Positions 26,571 to 36,458 are shown, counted from the first letter of the stretch. The stretch is DNA of 64,000 bases from Brumimicrobium ulvae (GCF_947504225.1 NZ_CANNGT010000008.1:1-64000); one strand, 5' to 3'. Made by a program: numbers and translations. The notes: generated by a model from the letters alone, not told the origin.

Positions 26571-28655
26571 TTAATACGCTCCCGAATATCTCCTGATCAC
26601 CCATTCTGTTGTGAACAGTGCAACAATCACTAATAATAACCAGATATAATCGATGAGCTTATTATAAGTACTCGACTCATACGCAACCGGAACGATGTCC
26701 TTCCGTTGATCGATATCATCTAAAATCGACGAGTAATCTGATAACAATGCAAACCTACCATTGTTGTTTTCCGCCATTTGCATGAGCAATTGATGGTTTG
26801 CTTTCGTGGCTTGTTTTTCTAATGCCAAATCTTTAACACCAAACGTTCCTTCTTTCGAAAAGGATTGATTGTTGTAATTTGTGGAAGCCCTCCAAGTGTA
26901 TCTTCCTGCTGGTAATTGTCCTAAGTTTAATTGGTATTCATTTTCCAAAGCTAAAAAAGCATAATCAAAAGATTCTCCATTCGGTTGAATTAATTCAAAA
27001 TCAATGGTGGGTTCTGTTATTGGCTCGTAACTTTCGTTAAAAAATGAAGCGTTGATAATGTATTCTTCATCACTACTAGCGATTGAAGGTAAAGTGATCC
27101 TTAACCTAGAAGTATTATCTTTCAAAATAAGGTATTGGACAGATTTTCGAATCAACTCGTTGAAACTGGTATGTGATTGATTGAGTTGATAGTCTGCCAA
27201 TTTCCAACTCCACAATCCACTACCATAAGTCACTGCAAACTTTGTTTTTCTTCTGCTTCCAAAGTAAAACAATGGGTCTTGCTTGTTTATTGCTCCTACC
27301 CTTTGAAATGCTAAAATAGAACCTATGTTACTGTACTTCACTTTTCCATAATGTGCTTTTAATGGCGGGAAGTTATCAATGGTTTTTCTTGCTTCTGGGG
27401 AAAGTTTAAAAAGGTTGAATCCTTGGTTAAAAGCAGCGCTAACATTATCCATTTGTCCAGTGGTGTTGATGTTCGCCATTAATTCAAGTCTAGATATAGT
27501 TGATCTTGATGTTTGAGGCGTAATGATGTACCACATAGGTTTTCCGGCGTTAACTACACGTTCAAAACCTTGATTGTCTTTACTTACTCCTGGGTTATGC
27601 CAAATGATTAAGTCATAAGCATCGAGTTCCTGAGGAAGCTCTGGCATCGCAGCAGTTGTAAGCTCAAGGTTGTTTTCCTTGTACAATGCGCTTTTAATGG
27701 CTCCAGCGTCTGGGTTCAATGACTCGGCCACCAACAACACTTTACTGCGGTCATCCAAAACCTCAACGTAAAAAGTTTTCGTGTTGTTGTCTAAATTAAA
27801 CTCGTTAGCTAAAGCATTTATTTTCACCGTATATTCATGTATACCAATGGATTTTGCATCCAGTAAAAAGTCTGTTTTCACTAGACTATACTCCTCTTGT
27901 GAATGACTTAATGTTTTACTTTCAATCAGTTTTCCATCTTTCAATAACTGTAATTCAATGGATTGATTGGGTGTTTTATTTCCTTCTATGCTTACTTCTA
28001 CAGGGAATTTATTTCCTAAGAATGCAATTTCATTGGCGACTATTGATTTAACAAGGTGATCAACTTTTTGAATGGTATCTCCTACAGTGAGGGTATAAAT
28101 TGGTGTTTTTTTGAATTTTTCAGCAATAACAAGAGGAGTTATTCCCGCATTAAAGTTCCCATCAGAAAGTAAAACAACAGCTCCAATATTCCGTCCGTAG
28201 TAATTATCATACACACGATTTAAGGCTTTTCCTATATCTGTTTTACTATTTTTAAACCGTAGTGAATCAACTGTTTTAACAGGCTCATTTAAATTAAAGA
28301 TTAAATGATTATATTTTAAATCAAACCTTGCATTTACTTCATTAAGATAAGCTTTGGTTAAATCTTCTACTGAATTACTGTCTGCATAATTTAACATGGA
28401 CTGCGAATCATCCACAATGGTAATTACCATAGGTTGATCGACTTCACTTTCAGTTCCTTTAATTAAAATTCCCAATAACAACAGGCCTAAAAGAAAAAGT
28501 CCCAAACTACGCAGACTGATCAGAACAAACCTTCTAAACCTCGAAATTTCTTTGACCCAAGATTTTCTTCGGTATAACAACAAAGACAGAGCAACAACAA
28601 TTACAGCCCAAACAATGAGCGTCCACAATGGAATGTCGCTAAAATACGCTGTCAT
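26571..28655 (-). CDS. Membrane-anchored VWA-like protein
   Basis: The 694-residue protein has two N-terminal membrane segments (about 9-27 and 45-66), a large periplasmic part and a C-terminal membrane helix (about 668-685). A VWA-like domain starts near residue 76 with IVDDSQSM, keeping DxSxS, and includes VVLLSDGNFNAG. The remaining region includes a glutamine-amidotransferase-like beta/alpha segment (SKVLLVAESLNPDAGAIKS) and Ig-like strands. This three-part layout is common in Bacteroidota BatA/BatB-like envelope proteins; the function is not established. The saccharopine-dehydrogenase-like gene lies 17 bases upstream on the same strand. Confidence 0.78.
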   Translation of the reverse strand: MTAYFSDIPLWTLIVWAVIVVALSLLLYRRKSWVKEISRFRRFVLISLRSLGLFLLGLLLLGILIKGTESEVDQPMVITIVDDSQSMLNYADSNSVEDLTKAYLNEVNARFDLKYNHLIFNLNEPVKTVDSLRFKNSKTDIGKALNRVYDNYYGRNIGAVVLLSDGNFNAGITPLVIAEKFKKTPIYTLTVGDTIQKVDHLVKSIVANEIAFLGNKFPVEVSIEGNKTPNQSIELQLLKDGKLIESKTLSHSQEEYSLVKTDFLLDAKSIGIHEYTVKINALANEFNLDNNTKTFYVEVLDDRSKVLLVAESLNPDAGAIKSALYKENNLELTTAAMPELPQELDAYDLIIWHNPGVSKDNQGFERVVNAGKPMWYIITPQTSRSTISRLELMANINTTGQMDNVSAAFNQGFNLFKLSPEARKTIDNFPPLKAHYGKVKYSNIGSILAFQRVGAINKQDPLFYFGSRRKTKFAVTYGSGLWSWKLADYQLNQSHTSFNELIRKSVQYLILKDNTSRLRITLPSIASSDEEYIINASFFNESYEPITEPTIDFELIQPNGESFDYAFLALENEYQLNLGQLPAGRYTWRASTNYNNQSFSKEGTFGVKDLALEKQATKANHQLLMQMAENNNGRFALLSDYSSILDDIDQRKDIVPVAYESSTYNKLIDYIWLLLVIVALFTTEWVIRRYSGAY

Positions 28656-28672
28656 TTCTATTGGTTCTAGAA

Positions 28673-29914
28673 TTAATTAAGTTGATCTTCTGCAAGCTCC
28701 CCTTTTCCTTCTAAATACTCTGTCAAGTATTCAAAATATGGCGATAATTCACCTTCTTTGGTTGTTTCCGATCCCCTTGCAATAATATCATCAGGGTCTT
28801 CTCCAAATAAAGCAGGAAGAACATATTTGATCAGTTCATTTCCAAAATCTTGAGAAGCGTCTTTGGGTAGTTCACAAGGAAGGTTATCCACAGCCATCAC
28901 AGCTATTGCACCTTGTTGTTCAAAATCAACCTCTTGCTCTGTGTGAGGATCATATCCATAAATGGGATCAGTGATTGTACTTGGACGAATTGTAGAAGCC
29001 ACAGGGCCGTCGATATCACATGAAATATCTGCAACAACCGAAAGTCTTAAGTCGTCCATTTTCAGATCTTCACGTGTAAATAAGAATGGAGAACCCGTTT
29101 CCCAGTAATGACAAGCAATAAATAAATCAGCTGCTTTTAGATATTTTTGGAAAGTTGAGTGATGTCCCGCAGGATCAGCATAAAAGACATCGCGGTCGAA
29201 AGGTTTTCCATCGTCTCTCGCAGTGTAATCAGAGGTAGCCAAATGAGTAAATACTGGACCGTCGAAATTGTCTTCAATAAATTCTTCAGGACTAACTTCA
29301 GTAATTGGCAATTTATTAATGATTTCTAGTGCTCCATGTCCTACACGTCCAAAACCGGTCATAACAATCTTTGTATCTTTGAGTAACCTTACTTTAGAAA
29401 GTTCACCTTCCATTTCAACTCTGTCTTCACATTGATGTGCTGGTTTTAAGTTGTATAATGAATGTTTTAGTCCATAGGTTAAAAAGGCATTGTAACAGCC
29501 GACAATTCCAGCATAACGCCCAAATCCGATAATACGATTTCCTTTTTTATCCTTTAAAACTTCGTAGTCTGTCAGTTGTATTTTATTTTCAATAACCGCT
29601 TGTAGTAATTTTCTATTGTACGGTTGTTCTTTTATGGTATGCGAAAAGAAGAAAAAGTGTTTATTCGGAATTAAATCTTCAATATTCACTTCTTTTACGC
29701 CCATGATGATATCACAATCGCTGATATCCTCCACAACGTCTATGCCTAAAGCTGAATATTCTTCATCTTTAAATGCACGTACAGGACTTTTTTGAACTTT
29801 AATTTCAATGTTAGGGTATTCCTCTAAAACACGTAGACATTGTGTTGGTGTTAACGGCACACGCTCATCAGATGGAACCTTGCCTTCCTTTATGATACCA
29901 AGTTTTTTTTGCAT
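28673..29914 (-). CDS. Saccharopine-dehydrogenase-like / alanine dehydrogenase-PNT superfamily oxidoreductase
   Basis: The 413-residue protein has an N-terminal AlaDh/PNT catalytic domain (LGIIKEGKVPSDERVPLTP, residues 5-23). A Rossmann NAD(P) domain with GFGRVGHGA is at about 187-195. The VVADISCDIDGPVASTIRPSTI segment is characteristic of LYS1-type saccharopine dehydrogenase and its bacterial relatives. The lysine-forming direction is known in fungi; the bacterial substrate is uncertain. It is probably co-transcribed with the VWA-like membrane protein gene downstream, which has no evident metabolic link. Confidence 0.78.
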   Translation of the reverse strand: MQKKLGIIKEGKVPSDERVPLTPTQCLRVLEEYPNIEIKVQKSPVRAFKDEEYSALGIDVVEDISDCDIIMGVKEVNIEDLIPNKHFFFFSHTIKEQPYNRKLLQAVIENKIQLTDYEVLKDKKGNRIIGFGRYAGIVGCYNAFLTYGLKHSLYNLKPAHQCEDRVEMEGELSKVRLLKDTKIVMTGFGRVGHGALEIINKLPITEVSPEEFIEDNFDGPVFTHLATSDYTARDDGKPFDRDVFYADPAGHHSTFQKYLKAADLFIACHYWETGSPFLFTREDLKMDDLRLSVVADISCDIDGPVASTIRPSTITDPIYGYDPHTEQEVDFEQQGAIAVMAVDNLPCELPKDASQDFGNELIKYVLPALFGEDPDDIIARGSETTKEGELSPYFEYLTEYLEGKGELAEDQLN

Positions 29915-30015
29915 AAATAATCGAGTTTTTACAAAAATAGCACAATTAAGTGATTTTTTGATGTGATACTTATGAAATCAATACCTCTATTGATAAAGGC
30001 TTAAAACATGAATGC

Positions 30016-32433
30016 TTAATCTGTTATTTCAGCATCTTGAATTTTTTGTTTTAACTCTCTATCTTTCGTGGTTAAATTTCCAAATTTATAAGACAACGTA
30101 AGGTACAATCTTCGTGTTGTCCATTTGTATCTTGTTTCTTGCAACACTGTTCCATCGTTGACTTCGAAGTAAAATTCTTTTTGGTCAAAAATATCAGAAA
30201 CCCTTAATCCGATCACCATATTCTTATTCATTAACGTTCGTGTGAATCCAACATCAATTCCTGGACTGCGCTGATAAAACCCTTGAACTGTATATCGAGG
30301 TGCAATATATTGAGCATTGATCTGAATTGAAGTGGTATTGTCAAATAAAGAGAAGGTGGTGTTCAATTTCGCATCCCAACTTACTCCTTTATTGCTTAAG
30401 GTTGTCCCATCGACATTTGCAGATAGTCTACTTTCATATGCATTTACAGAAATCATGTTTCTCCACCATGAAAAAGGGGAATATGTACCTATTAGTTCTA
30501 CTCCATAATCATAACTTTCATCTACATTGGAAAAGGTAGTTACACTTACCCCGTTGTCATAGAATTGACGTATACGCTGAATTCTGTCTACTGTCTGCTT
30601 AAAGTATAATGTACTGGTCAGACTTGCCGACTTCCACATTTTTTCATAACCTAACTCAAAAGAATTGATGTATTCTGGTTCAAGGTCTGGATTTCCTCTC
30701 ATCAAGTTAAGAGGATCGCTGTACACAGGAAAAGGATTAAGAGAACGTGTGCTTGGACGGTTTATTCTTCGGCTATAATTTGCGAAAATCTCGCCATTGT
30801 CTTTATCTCCATAAACCAAATGAACAGAAGGAAAAAAACTAAAGTAATCATTATTAAAAGTTTCGTTAGTGGTTAGCAATCTTGGCTCTGTAAGGGCTTG
30901 TTCTAGCCTCACTCCTGCTTGATACTTGAACTTATCTGTAACACTATGACCCAAGATTCCATAAGCTGAAAAGATATTTTCTGCAAAAGCCAACTCATTG
31001 TTCACGTTGTAGTCTGGAATCACAGTGCCAGTTAATGTATCATAATACTCCAAATAATTGGATTCATTCTGGCGGTTAACAATAACTTGAATCCCAGTTT
31101 CGTATTTCAACTTGTCATTGATGGCCCTTTCTAAGTCAGCTGATAATGTAAACTTATTATTCCTATTGTCTTGTTCTTGATTTTGAAATCTATAATTGTT
31201 ACTCATTGGCGAGCCATCGGGTAAATAATAATACTCTTCAAACTCACCCACAGCATCTTCTTGTCCCATAGATTGTGTTGCTGCAATGATTAAATTACCA
31301 TTTTCATCTTTAAAATCCAGCTTGTAATTGGCATTAAAATCGATTGAATTTCTATTTCTTGGATTGTATACAATTCTGTCCCAACTTTGAAAAAGCTGAT
31401 TATTATAGGTCAAAGCATTGTCCTGACGACCTTCTCTTATTCGATCGGTATAAGTTCCACTTACTGAAACTCCAATCACTTGGTTTGATTTAATGAAAAA
31501 GTCAGCACCAATATTTCCTGTATGCGAACTTCTAAAATCAGTACCCAATCTACTTTGCTTTAAAAACTCAATCGAATCTCCTTTTGTAGATGTTCTTTCA
31601 TTAAAATTATTTCTATACCCTTCTCGGTACCTGTAAGAATAATTAGCAAAGAAGTTTATTTTTTCATTGCGAACGTTAAAACCCAAGCTACCACTGTATA
31701 AGTTTTCACTTGCGGCTGTTAACTGCAAATTGGTATTAACTCCCCTTAACTTCTTTTTCTTTAAAATAATATTGATGATTCCAGCCGTTCCTTCCGGATT
31801 ATATTTAGCTGAAGGATTAGTCACCAATTCAATACGTTCAATAGCACTGGCTGGAATTCCATCTAAAGCTCCATCACCACTCGATAAAGCACTTTGACGA
31901 CCATCTATAAGTATGGTCACACTACCACTCCCACGGAGCGAAACGTTCCCATCATTATCCACCTCGACAGACGGAATGTTATTTAATACTTCTGTGAGTC
32001 CCCCTCCGATGGAAGTCATATCCTCATCTACATTGTACACCCGTTTATCAATACTGGACTCCATCAGTTTTGTTTCACCACGCACTACAACTTCATCAAA
32101 TTCTTGACTTTTCAACTTATTCAAAGTAACTGTACCGAGGTCTAACTTTCGTTTATCAGCAGAGAAAACCAAGTCATTCATAACTTTGTCTTCAAATCCA
32201 AAAAAGGTAATTATGGCATAATACTCACCATAAGCAATACCTTTTATAAAAATCTTCCCCATCAAGTCAGTGTACTCACCAGCAACAACAGAAGAATCTT
32301 TTGGCGAAAACAATCTAAAATTAGCGTACTCAATAGCATTATTTTGTTCGTCTACCAACTGAAGAGTAAGTTGCGTTTGAGAAAAAGACAAAAACGATAA
32401 AAAGAATATAAAAAAGGTAAGTATAAAACGCAT
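30016..32433 (-). CDS. TonB-dependent outer-membrane receptor (OMP_b-brl_3 type)
   Basis: The 805-residue protein has a signal peptide (cleavage near SFSQ), a carboxypeptidase-regulatory-like domain (about 20-105), a plug domain and a large beta-barrel. Plug landmarks are GGGLTEVLNNIPSVEVDNDG and the SVTILIDGRQS stretch near residues 142-180. The barrel ends in aromatic/polar strands (RRLYLTLSYKFGNL), though a short charged tail follows. It probably imports a TonB-dependent substrate, unknown here. It sits 105 bases downstream of the MarR gene on the same strand, suggesting co-regulation. Confidence 0.88.
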   Translation of the reverse strand: MRFILTFFIFFLSFLSFSQTQLTLQLVDEQNNAIEYANFRLFSPKDSSVVAGEYTDLMGKIFIKGIAYGEYYAIITFFGFEDKVMNDLVFSADKRKLDLGTVTLNKLKSQEFDEVVVRGETKLMESSIDKRVYNVDEDMTSIGGGLTEVLNNIPSVEVDNDGNVSLRGSGSVTILIDGRQSALSSGDGALDGIPASAIERIELVTNPSAKYNPEGTAGIINIILKKKKLRGVNTNLQLTAASENLYSGSLGFNVRNEKINFFANYSYRYREGYRNNFNERTSTKGDSIEFLKQSRLGTDFRSSHTGNIGADFFIKSNQVIGVSVSGTYTDRIREGRQDNALTYNNQLFQSWDRIVYNPRNRNSIDFNANYKLDFKDENGNLIIAATQSMGQEDAVGEFEEYYYLPDGSPMSNNYRFQNQEQDNRNNKFTLSADLERAINDKLKYETGIQVIVNRQNESNYLEYYDTLTGTVIPDYNVNNELAFAENIFSAYGILGHSVTDKFKYQAGVRLEQALTEPRLLTTNETFNNDYFSFFPSVHLVYGDKDNGEIFANYSRRINRPSTRSLNPFPVYSDPLNLMRGNPDLEPEYINSFELGYEKMWKSASLTSTLYFKQTVDRIQRIRQFYDNGVSVTTFSNVDESYDYGVELIGTYSPFSWWRNMISVNAYESRLSANVDGTTLSNKGVSWDAKLNTTFSLFDNTTSIQINAQYIAPRYTVQGFYQRSPGIDVGFTRTLMNKNMVIGLRVSDIFDQKEFYFEVNDGTVLQETRYKWTTRRLYLTLSYKFGNLTTKDRELKQKIQDAEITD

Positions 32434-32538
32434 AGAAAAATATTAAGTTGTGAAAGTAATTAATATAGAATGAAAAACTTCAAATTTTAACCATCTGCTA
32501 ACGAATTAGAAGTTGAAACACACAAACAAGAAAAATGT

Positions 32539-32985
32539 TTATTCATTCCTCAATTTATCCAACAAGACATTCAAGGCCTTGGCTTCATCAGGAGTCAAAT
32601 TCTCATTAAAATAAGATTCCTCAAACTGAAGGTCCAATTGCGCCAAAACATCTAATCCTTCCTGGGTAATCTTAACAAAAACCAACCTCCTATCTTCATT
32701 TCCACGGATACGTTCAACATATTTTTTGGCAATCAACTTATCAATTAAACGTGTCGTGTTTGGTGATTTTTCCAACATCCTTTCTTTAATCGTTTTAACG
32801 CTCAATTTCTCACCTGCTCCACGAAGGATTCTTAAAATATTGAACTGTGGAAGTGTCAAGTCAAATGTTTCCAGTTGACTATTGTAATACACTCCAATAA
32901 AATTTGATGTATACCTCACATTAATAACCGCTTTGTGGTATTCATTTTTGAAATTTGGAGTTACAATTTCTTCAATTTTTTTCAT
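32539..32985 (-). CDS. MarR-family transcriptional regulator
   Basis: The 148-residue protein is a winged-helix MarR regulator: the recognition region LSVKTIKERMLEKSPNTTRLIDKL (about 77-100) is followed by the wing VERIRGNEDRRLVFVKIT. Such proteins bind palindromic operators as dimers and usually repress their own gene and a neighbour. The perfect palindrome ATTACCTTGGTAAT lies inside its promoter. The TonB receptor gene downstream is the likely second target. Confidence 0.9.
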   Translation of the reverse strand: MKKIEEIVTPNFKNEYHKAVINVRYTSNFIGVYYNSQLETFDLTLPQFNILRILRGAGEKLSVKTIKERMLEKSPNTTRLIDKLIAKKYVERIRGNEDRRLVFVKITQEGLDVLAQLDLQFEESYFNENLTPDEAKALNVLLDKLRNE

Positions 32986-32992
32986 ATTGCTT

Positions 32993-33023
32993 CAAAGATA
33001 ATTACCTTGGTAATATATTCAAC
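32993..33023 (-). promoter_or_regulatory. MarR promoter with embedded palindromic operator
   Basis: On the minus strand, GTTG (33023-33020) and TATCTTTG (33000-32993) are separated by exactly 19 bases, a near-consensus Bacteroidota promoter. The perfect 14-bp palindrome ATTACCTTGGTAAT (33001-33014) fills the spacer next to the -7 box. A dimer bound there would block transcription, fitting autorepression. Confidence 0.75.
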
Positions 33024-33125
33024 CTAATTCTATTTAATATTTTTGAATAAAACCAAAGGAAAATCATAACTAAAATCTAGACAGACTACTTATAGAATAT
33101 CGCAAATAATAATTAGTTTTATAAA

Positions 33126-34163
33126 ATGAAAAAAACCAAACTTCTGTATTGGATAATCCAATTTATTGCATGGGGAGGATTTTGTATGATGGTAGGCATC
33201 GCTTCTGTCCTTCAAGGAGAGTTTTCAGACAGAATTCTCTTTAAACTAGGACAGCTATTCGTACTACTCATTCTTACTTCCCATTCCATTCGTAGTGTGT
33301 TTATCTATAGAGATTGGCTAAATTTAAAAGTAGGACTACTCATCCCAAGAGCCTTAGGGTTAATATTTGGACTTTCTACAGTATTAGTGATCATCAACAA
33401 TACCTCAGGTTATCTATTGTTTAACGAAGAGGTGGCATCAGGAATGGAGTTTTTAGTTAACATTCTAATGTACTCCATCTTTTTCATCATGTGGACTGCC
33501 GTATACCTTACCTATCATTTAATGCAAAAATCAAGATTACAAGAAATTTACAATCTCAAGCTAAAGACCAGTCAAACACAAAACGAATTAAAAACCTTAC
33601 GAGATCAATTAAACCCACACTTCCTATTCAACTCACTTAACAGCATACGTGCATTAATCGAATTTGACCCAGAAACGGCAAAATCATCCATCACCACCCT
33701 CTCTAGCCTACTAAGAAATTCGCTACTCTTAGGTAAAAAGTCATACATCACCCTTAAAGAAGAACTTCAATTGGTAAATGAATACCTTGAACTGGAGAAA
33801 ATCAGGTTTGAAGAGAGGTTGAACTACACCATAGAGAATAAAGTCCCCGATACAATTTACATTCCGCCATTCTTAATACAAAGCATGGCAGAAAATGCAA
33901 TAAAGCATGGGATTTCTAAATCATCAAAACCAGGTGAGATCAAAATTTGTATATCTATTCACAACGAACAGCTTATTATGGAAGTCATCAACACAGGTGA
34001 ATATCGAAAAAATGAACATTCAGGAATTGGAATCGCCAACACAAAACGTAGACTTGAAATCATTTATGGTGAAAATGCCGGTTTTGACATTAAAAACATG
34101 AACAATAAAGTAAGATCACATATATGGATCAATACAAATCAATTAAAGGATACAATAGAATGA
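33126..34163 (+). CDS. LytS/YehU-type sensor histidine kinase
   Basis: The 345-residue protein has four or so N-terminal membrane helices (about 8-130) and then a His_kinase (PF06580) core. The phospho-acceptor His165 lies in LRDQLNPHFLFNSLNSIRAL, and the ATP site is marked by SMAENAIKHGI and GIGIANTKRRLEIIYG. No periplasmic sensor domain is evident, so it probably senses through its membrane part. Its TGA overlaps the ATG of the response regulator, forming a two-component operon. Confidence 0.9.
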   Translation: MKKTKLLYWIIQFIAWGGFCMMVGIASVLQGEFSDRILFKLGQLFVLLILTSHSIRSVFIYRDWLNLKVGLLIPRALGLIFGLSTVLVIINNTSGYLLFNEEVASGMEFLVNILMYSIFFIMWTAVYLTYHLMQKSRLQEIYNLKLKTSQTQNELKTLRDQLNPHFLFNSLNSIRALIEFDPETAKSSITTLSSLLRNSLLLGKKSYITLKEELQLVNEYLELEKIRFEERLNYTIENKVPDTIYIPPFLIQSMAENAIKHGISKSSKPGEIKICISIHNEQLIMEVINTGEYRKNEHSGIGIANTKRRLEIIYGENAGFDIKNMNNKVRSHIWINTNQLKDTIE

Positions 34164-34894
34164 AAGGAATAATCATTGACGACGAAAGACTAGCAAGGCA
34201 AGAATTAAGGCACTTATTAAAAAAACACAATGAAGCCATCACAATTGTAGCCGAAGCAAGCAATGGAATTGAAGGAATTAAAGCCATTCAAGAACACTCC
34301 CCTGACATTGTTTTTTTAGACATTCAAATGCCAGAAATGGATGGATTTGAAATGCTGAAGCAACTGGATGAAATACCAAAAGTTATTTTCATCTCTGCTT
34401 ACGATGACTATGCATTAGATGCATTTAAAGTCAATGCATTAGACTACCTCCTTAAACCCGTAGATCCTGCACGTTTAGCCGATACTTTAGAAAAAATAAA
34501 AGCAGAAACTGAAAACGAGTTTTTCTCTCCCGTAAGTAACACTAGAGAAGAAAGAAAACTGAACAAAAAAGACAGGGTTTTTATCAAAGATGGAGAAAAA
34601 TGCTTTTACCCTTACCTAGAGGAAATTCGTTTTTTTGAAAGTCAAGGTAATTATGTTCGTGTATTTTTTAAGGATGAGCGTCCTATGATTTTACGTAGCT
34701 TGAACGCTTTAGAGGAAAAACTTTCACCTGAAGATTTTTTTAGGGCCAACCGCAAGTACCTAATTAATATTCATGAAATCGACAGTGTAGAAAATTGGTT
34801 TAATGGAGGGTTAAAAGTAAAGTTATCGGATGGAACAGAAATTGAAATATCACGAAGACAAGCCATACGATTTAAAGATATTATGTCGATTTAA
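34160..34894 (+). CDS. LytTR-family response regulator
   Basis: The start was placed at the ATG overlapping the kinase stop (ATGA), because the protein then begins MKGIIIDDERLARQEL as expected for a receiver. An upstream ATG at 34124 would only add 12 residues from the kinase frame. The 244-residue product has a receiver domain with phospho-acceptor Asp54 (FLDIQMPEMDG). A LytTR DNA-binding domain occupies about 145-244 (IRFFESQGNYVRV, FFRANRKYLINI). Target genes are not evident from the window. Confidence 0.92.
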   Translation: MKGIIIDDERLARQELRHLLKKHNEAITIVAEASNGIEGIKAIQEHSPDIVFLDIQMPEMDGFEMLKQLDEIPKVIFISAYDDYALDAFKVNALDYLLKPVDPARLADTLEKIKAETENEFFSPVSNTREERKLNKKDRVFIKDGEKCFYPYLEEIRFFESQGNYVRVFFKDERPMILRSLNALEEKLSPEDFFRANRKYLINIHEIDSVENWFNGGLKVKLSDGTEIEISRRQAIRFKDIMSI

Positions 34895-35016
34895 GGGATA
34901 ACCCCTCAATATGAATTTTTAACAAAAAATTTGATGATTACCCTGATATTATTGTGTGATCTCAAATCTATAATGTAATTTTGCACCCTACAATTGGAGA
35001 TTCATATTAGATAATT

Positions 35017-35418
35017 ATGACAAATATATTTATTGCCAACTTAGATTTTGGCATTACATCAGATGACTTAAGAGCGACCTTTTCACAGTTTGGAGAAGTT
35101 TCCTATGCCCATGTAGTTTACGACAACAAAACTAAAAAGTCTAAAGGTTATGGTTATGTTGAGATGGAAAATCTTTCAGAGGCAAACGCTGCAATCGGAG
35201 CTTTAAATGGAATGGATGTCAATGGAAGAGTGCTAGATGTTAAACTAGCAACCCCCAAAGATAAACGTCCTCAGAACATGAACAAACCAAAGGAAAAAGA
35301 CCAAGACAAAGAAAGGTTCAGGCCTAAACCTCGTACCCGTGAAGTCAAAGAAGTGAAAACCAGTGAACGTAGAGTCTTAAGACCAAGAAGAAAAAGAACA
35401 GGAGAAGATAATGAATAA
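35017..35418 (+). CDS. RNA-binding protein with one RRM domain
   Basis: The 133-residue protein has an N-terminal RRM: RNP2 IFIANL at residues 4-9 and RNP1 KGYGYVEM at about 48-55. A Lys/Arg/Glu-rich disordered tail (KDKRPQNMNKPKEKDQDKE) follows. It resembles the small cold-inducible RRM proteins of cyanobacteria and Bacteroidota that bind mRNA. A -7-like TAATTTTG (34976-34983) precedes it and a perfect hairpin terminator follows. It is monocistronic. Confidence 0.9.
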   Translation: MTNIFIANLDFGITSDDLRATFSQFGEVSYAHVVYDNKTKKSKGYGYVEMENLSEANAAIGALNGMDVNGRVLDVKLATPKDKRPQNMNKPKEKDQDKERFRPKPRTREVKEVKTSERRVLRPRRKRTGEDNE

Positions 35419-35442
35419 TCCCTCTATCAAATAATATAACAG

Positions 35443-35477
35443 TAAGCTGAATCGTAGTAATTCAGCTTATTTTTTTG
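35443..35477 (+). terminator. Terminator of the RRM gene
   Basis: TAAGCTGAAT (35443-35452) and ATTCAGCTTA (35460-35469) form a perfect 10-bp stem with a 7-base loop, followed by seven or more T. Confidence 0.88.
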
Positions 35478-35500
35478 GTTATTATTTTACCGAAGTAATT

Positions 35501-36217
35501 CTACCTCATAAACAACTCTGGGTGCAACTGTTTATAATGCTCTAACTTACCTTGGATATATACGATGAGCTCATAGTCAGAGGCTGTGCGTAAGAAATGC
35601 TCATCTATGTTTAAGAAATTAATGAAAGCCGTAAACTGCTCCTCCTCTAAATAAACAACATCATAAGAAACATAAGCACGTAAAAGTTCACGAACAACTT
35701 TATCCATATTGTCCTGATGCTCCATTTGAGCAACCAAACGCTTAGATTGGGCTGATTGACTAAACCTTTCGTACAAAGCCGTAATCGGACTCTCTAGAAC
35801 ATTTATCCCTGTAACGGTTCTTGTTTCACGCTGACTTAATGCTTCACGCTCTTCTTTGATTTGCTCCAATGACTTAATCGGATAAACCGTCACCTCTTCA
35901 ATATTCTGAATGTTTGGACTTAATGTAATCACGGTGTCTATCGTGCAAACTTGCTGCTGTGGAATATCTATAAACTTTTTACTATACCCTTTAACAGAAA
36001 AAGCAATTCGATCCCCAGGACGAACATAAACAGCAAACTCACCATTTGGACGACCAAATACACCCTGTTGCGTGGTGACATTAATCACCATTAAATTATA
36101 AAAACTCTGTGGCATCGCTGTGTCTTGAACTCTTCCCTTAAGGTATATCTCTTCACATTGCCCGTAAGCAATAGCTCCAGCTGTAATCAAAACACCCATT
36201 AATAGTATTTTTTTCAT
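35501..36217 (-). CDS. Secreted carboxypeptidase-regulatory-like domain protein
   Basis: The 238-residue protein has a signal peptide (to AIAYGQ, residue 20). A CarboxypepD_reg-like beta domain follows (about 25-105: YLKGRVQDTAMPQSF, PNGEFAVYVRPGDRIAFSVKGY). A helical C-terminal half has no named family. It lacks TonB plug and barrel domains, so it is not a receptor. Proteins like this are common in Flavobacteriia and are presumably periplasmic. It is divergent from mnmA; a TACTTATGTA site lies 80 bases upstream of its start. Confidence 0.75.
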   Translation of the reverse strand: MKKILLMGVLITAGAIAYGQCEEIYLKGRVQDTAMPQSFYNLMVINVTTQQGVFGRPNGEFAVYVRPGDRIAFSVKGYSKKFIDIPQQQVCTIDTVITLSPNIQNIEEVTVYPIKSLEQIKEEREALSQRETRTVTGINVLESPITALYERFSQSAQSKRLVAQMEHQDNMDKVVRELLRAYVSYDVVYLEEEQFTAFINFLNIDEHFLRTASDYELIVYIQGKLEHYKQLHPELFMR

Positions 36218-36297
36218 TGATGTAAATATATATAATTTAAAAACCTAAAGATTCACATTTGTAACAACAAGCTTGTTGATCTACTTATTTAATTTGA

Positions 36298-36307
36298 TAC
36301 TTATGTA
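36298..36307. promoter_or_regulatory. Copy of the TACTTATGTA motif (candidate XRE operator)
   Basis: TACTTATGTA is the 10-base core of the TTACTTATGTAA element found three times at 38209-40732. Here it lies between two divergent genes, with further GTAAAC/TTTAC half-sites nearby (TTTAC 36322-36326, GTAAAC 36337-36342 and 36392-36397). Confidence 0.5.
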
Positions 36308-36409
36308 AATTAAATAGGGGTTTTACATTAACTTTTGTAAACACAGGTTTTATCACACCGCATTTTTATCTTAAAAAAACCATCAACATATGTAAACACA
36401 CCTTCTTTT

Positions 36410-36440
36410 TTTGTTTAGCGAAAAAACTTACGTAATTTTG
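36410..36440 (+). promoter_or_regulatory. Consensus Bacteroidota promoter of mnmA
   Basis: TTTG (36410-36413), exactly 19 bases, then TAATTTTG (36433-36440) is a full match to TTTG-N19-TAnnTTTG. The mnmA ATG is 18 bases further on. An 8-bp palindrome TTACGTAA (36428-36435) overlaps the -7 box. Confidence 0.85.
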
Positions 36441-36458
36441 CACTTTTAAGTAAAAAAT

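Noticed and set aside
34124..34159. Upstream ATG for the LytTR response regulator
   Set aside because: The extra 12 residues are read through the kinase end and do not belong to the receiver domain; the ATGA overlap is the better start.
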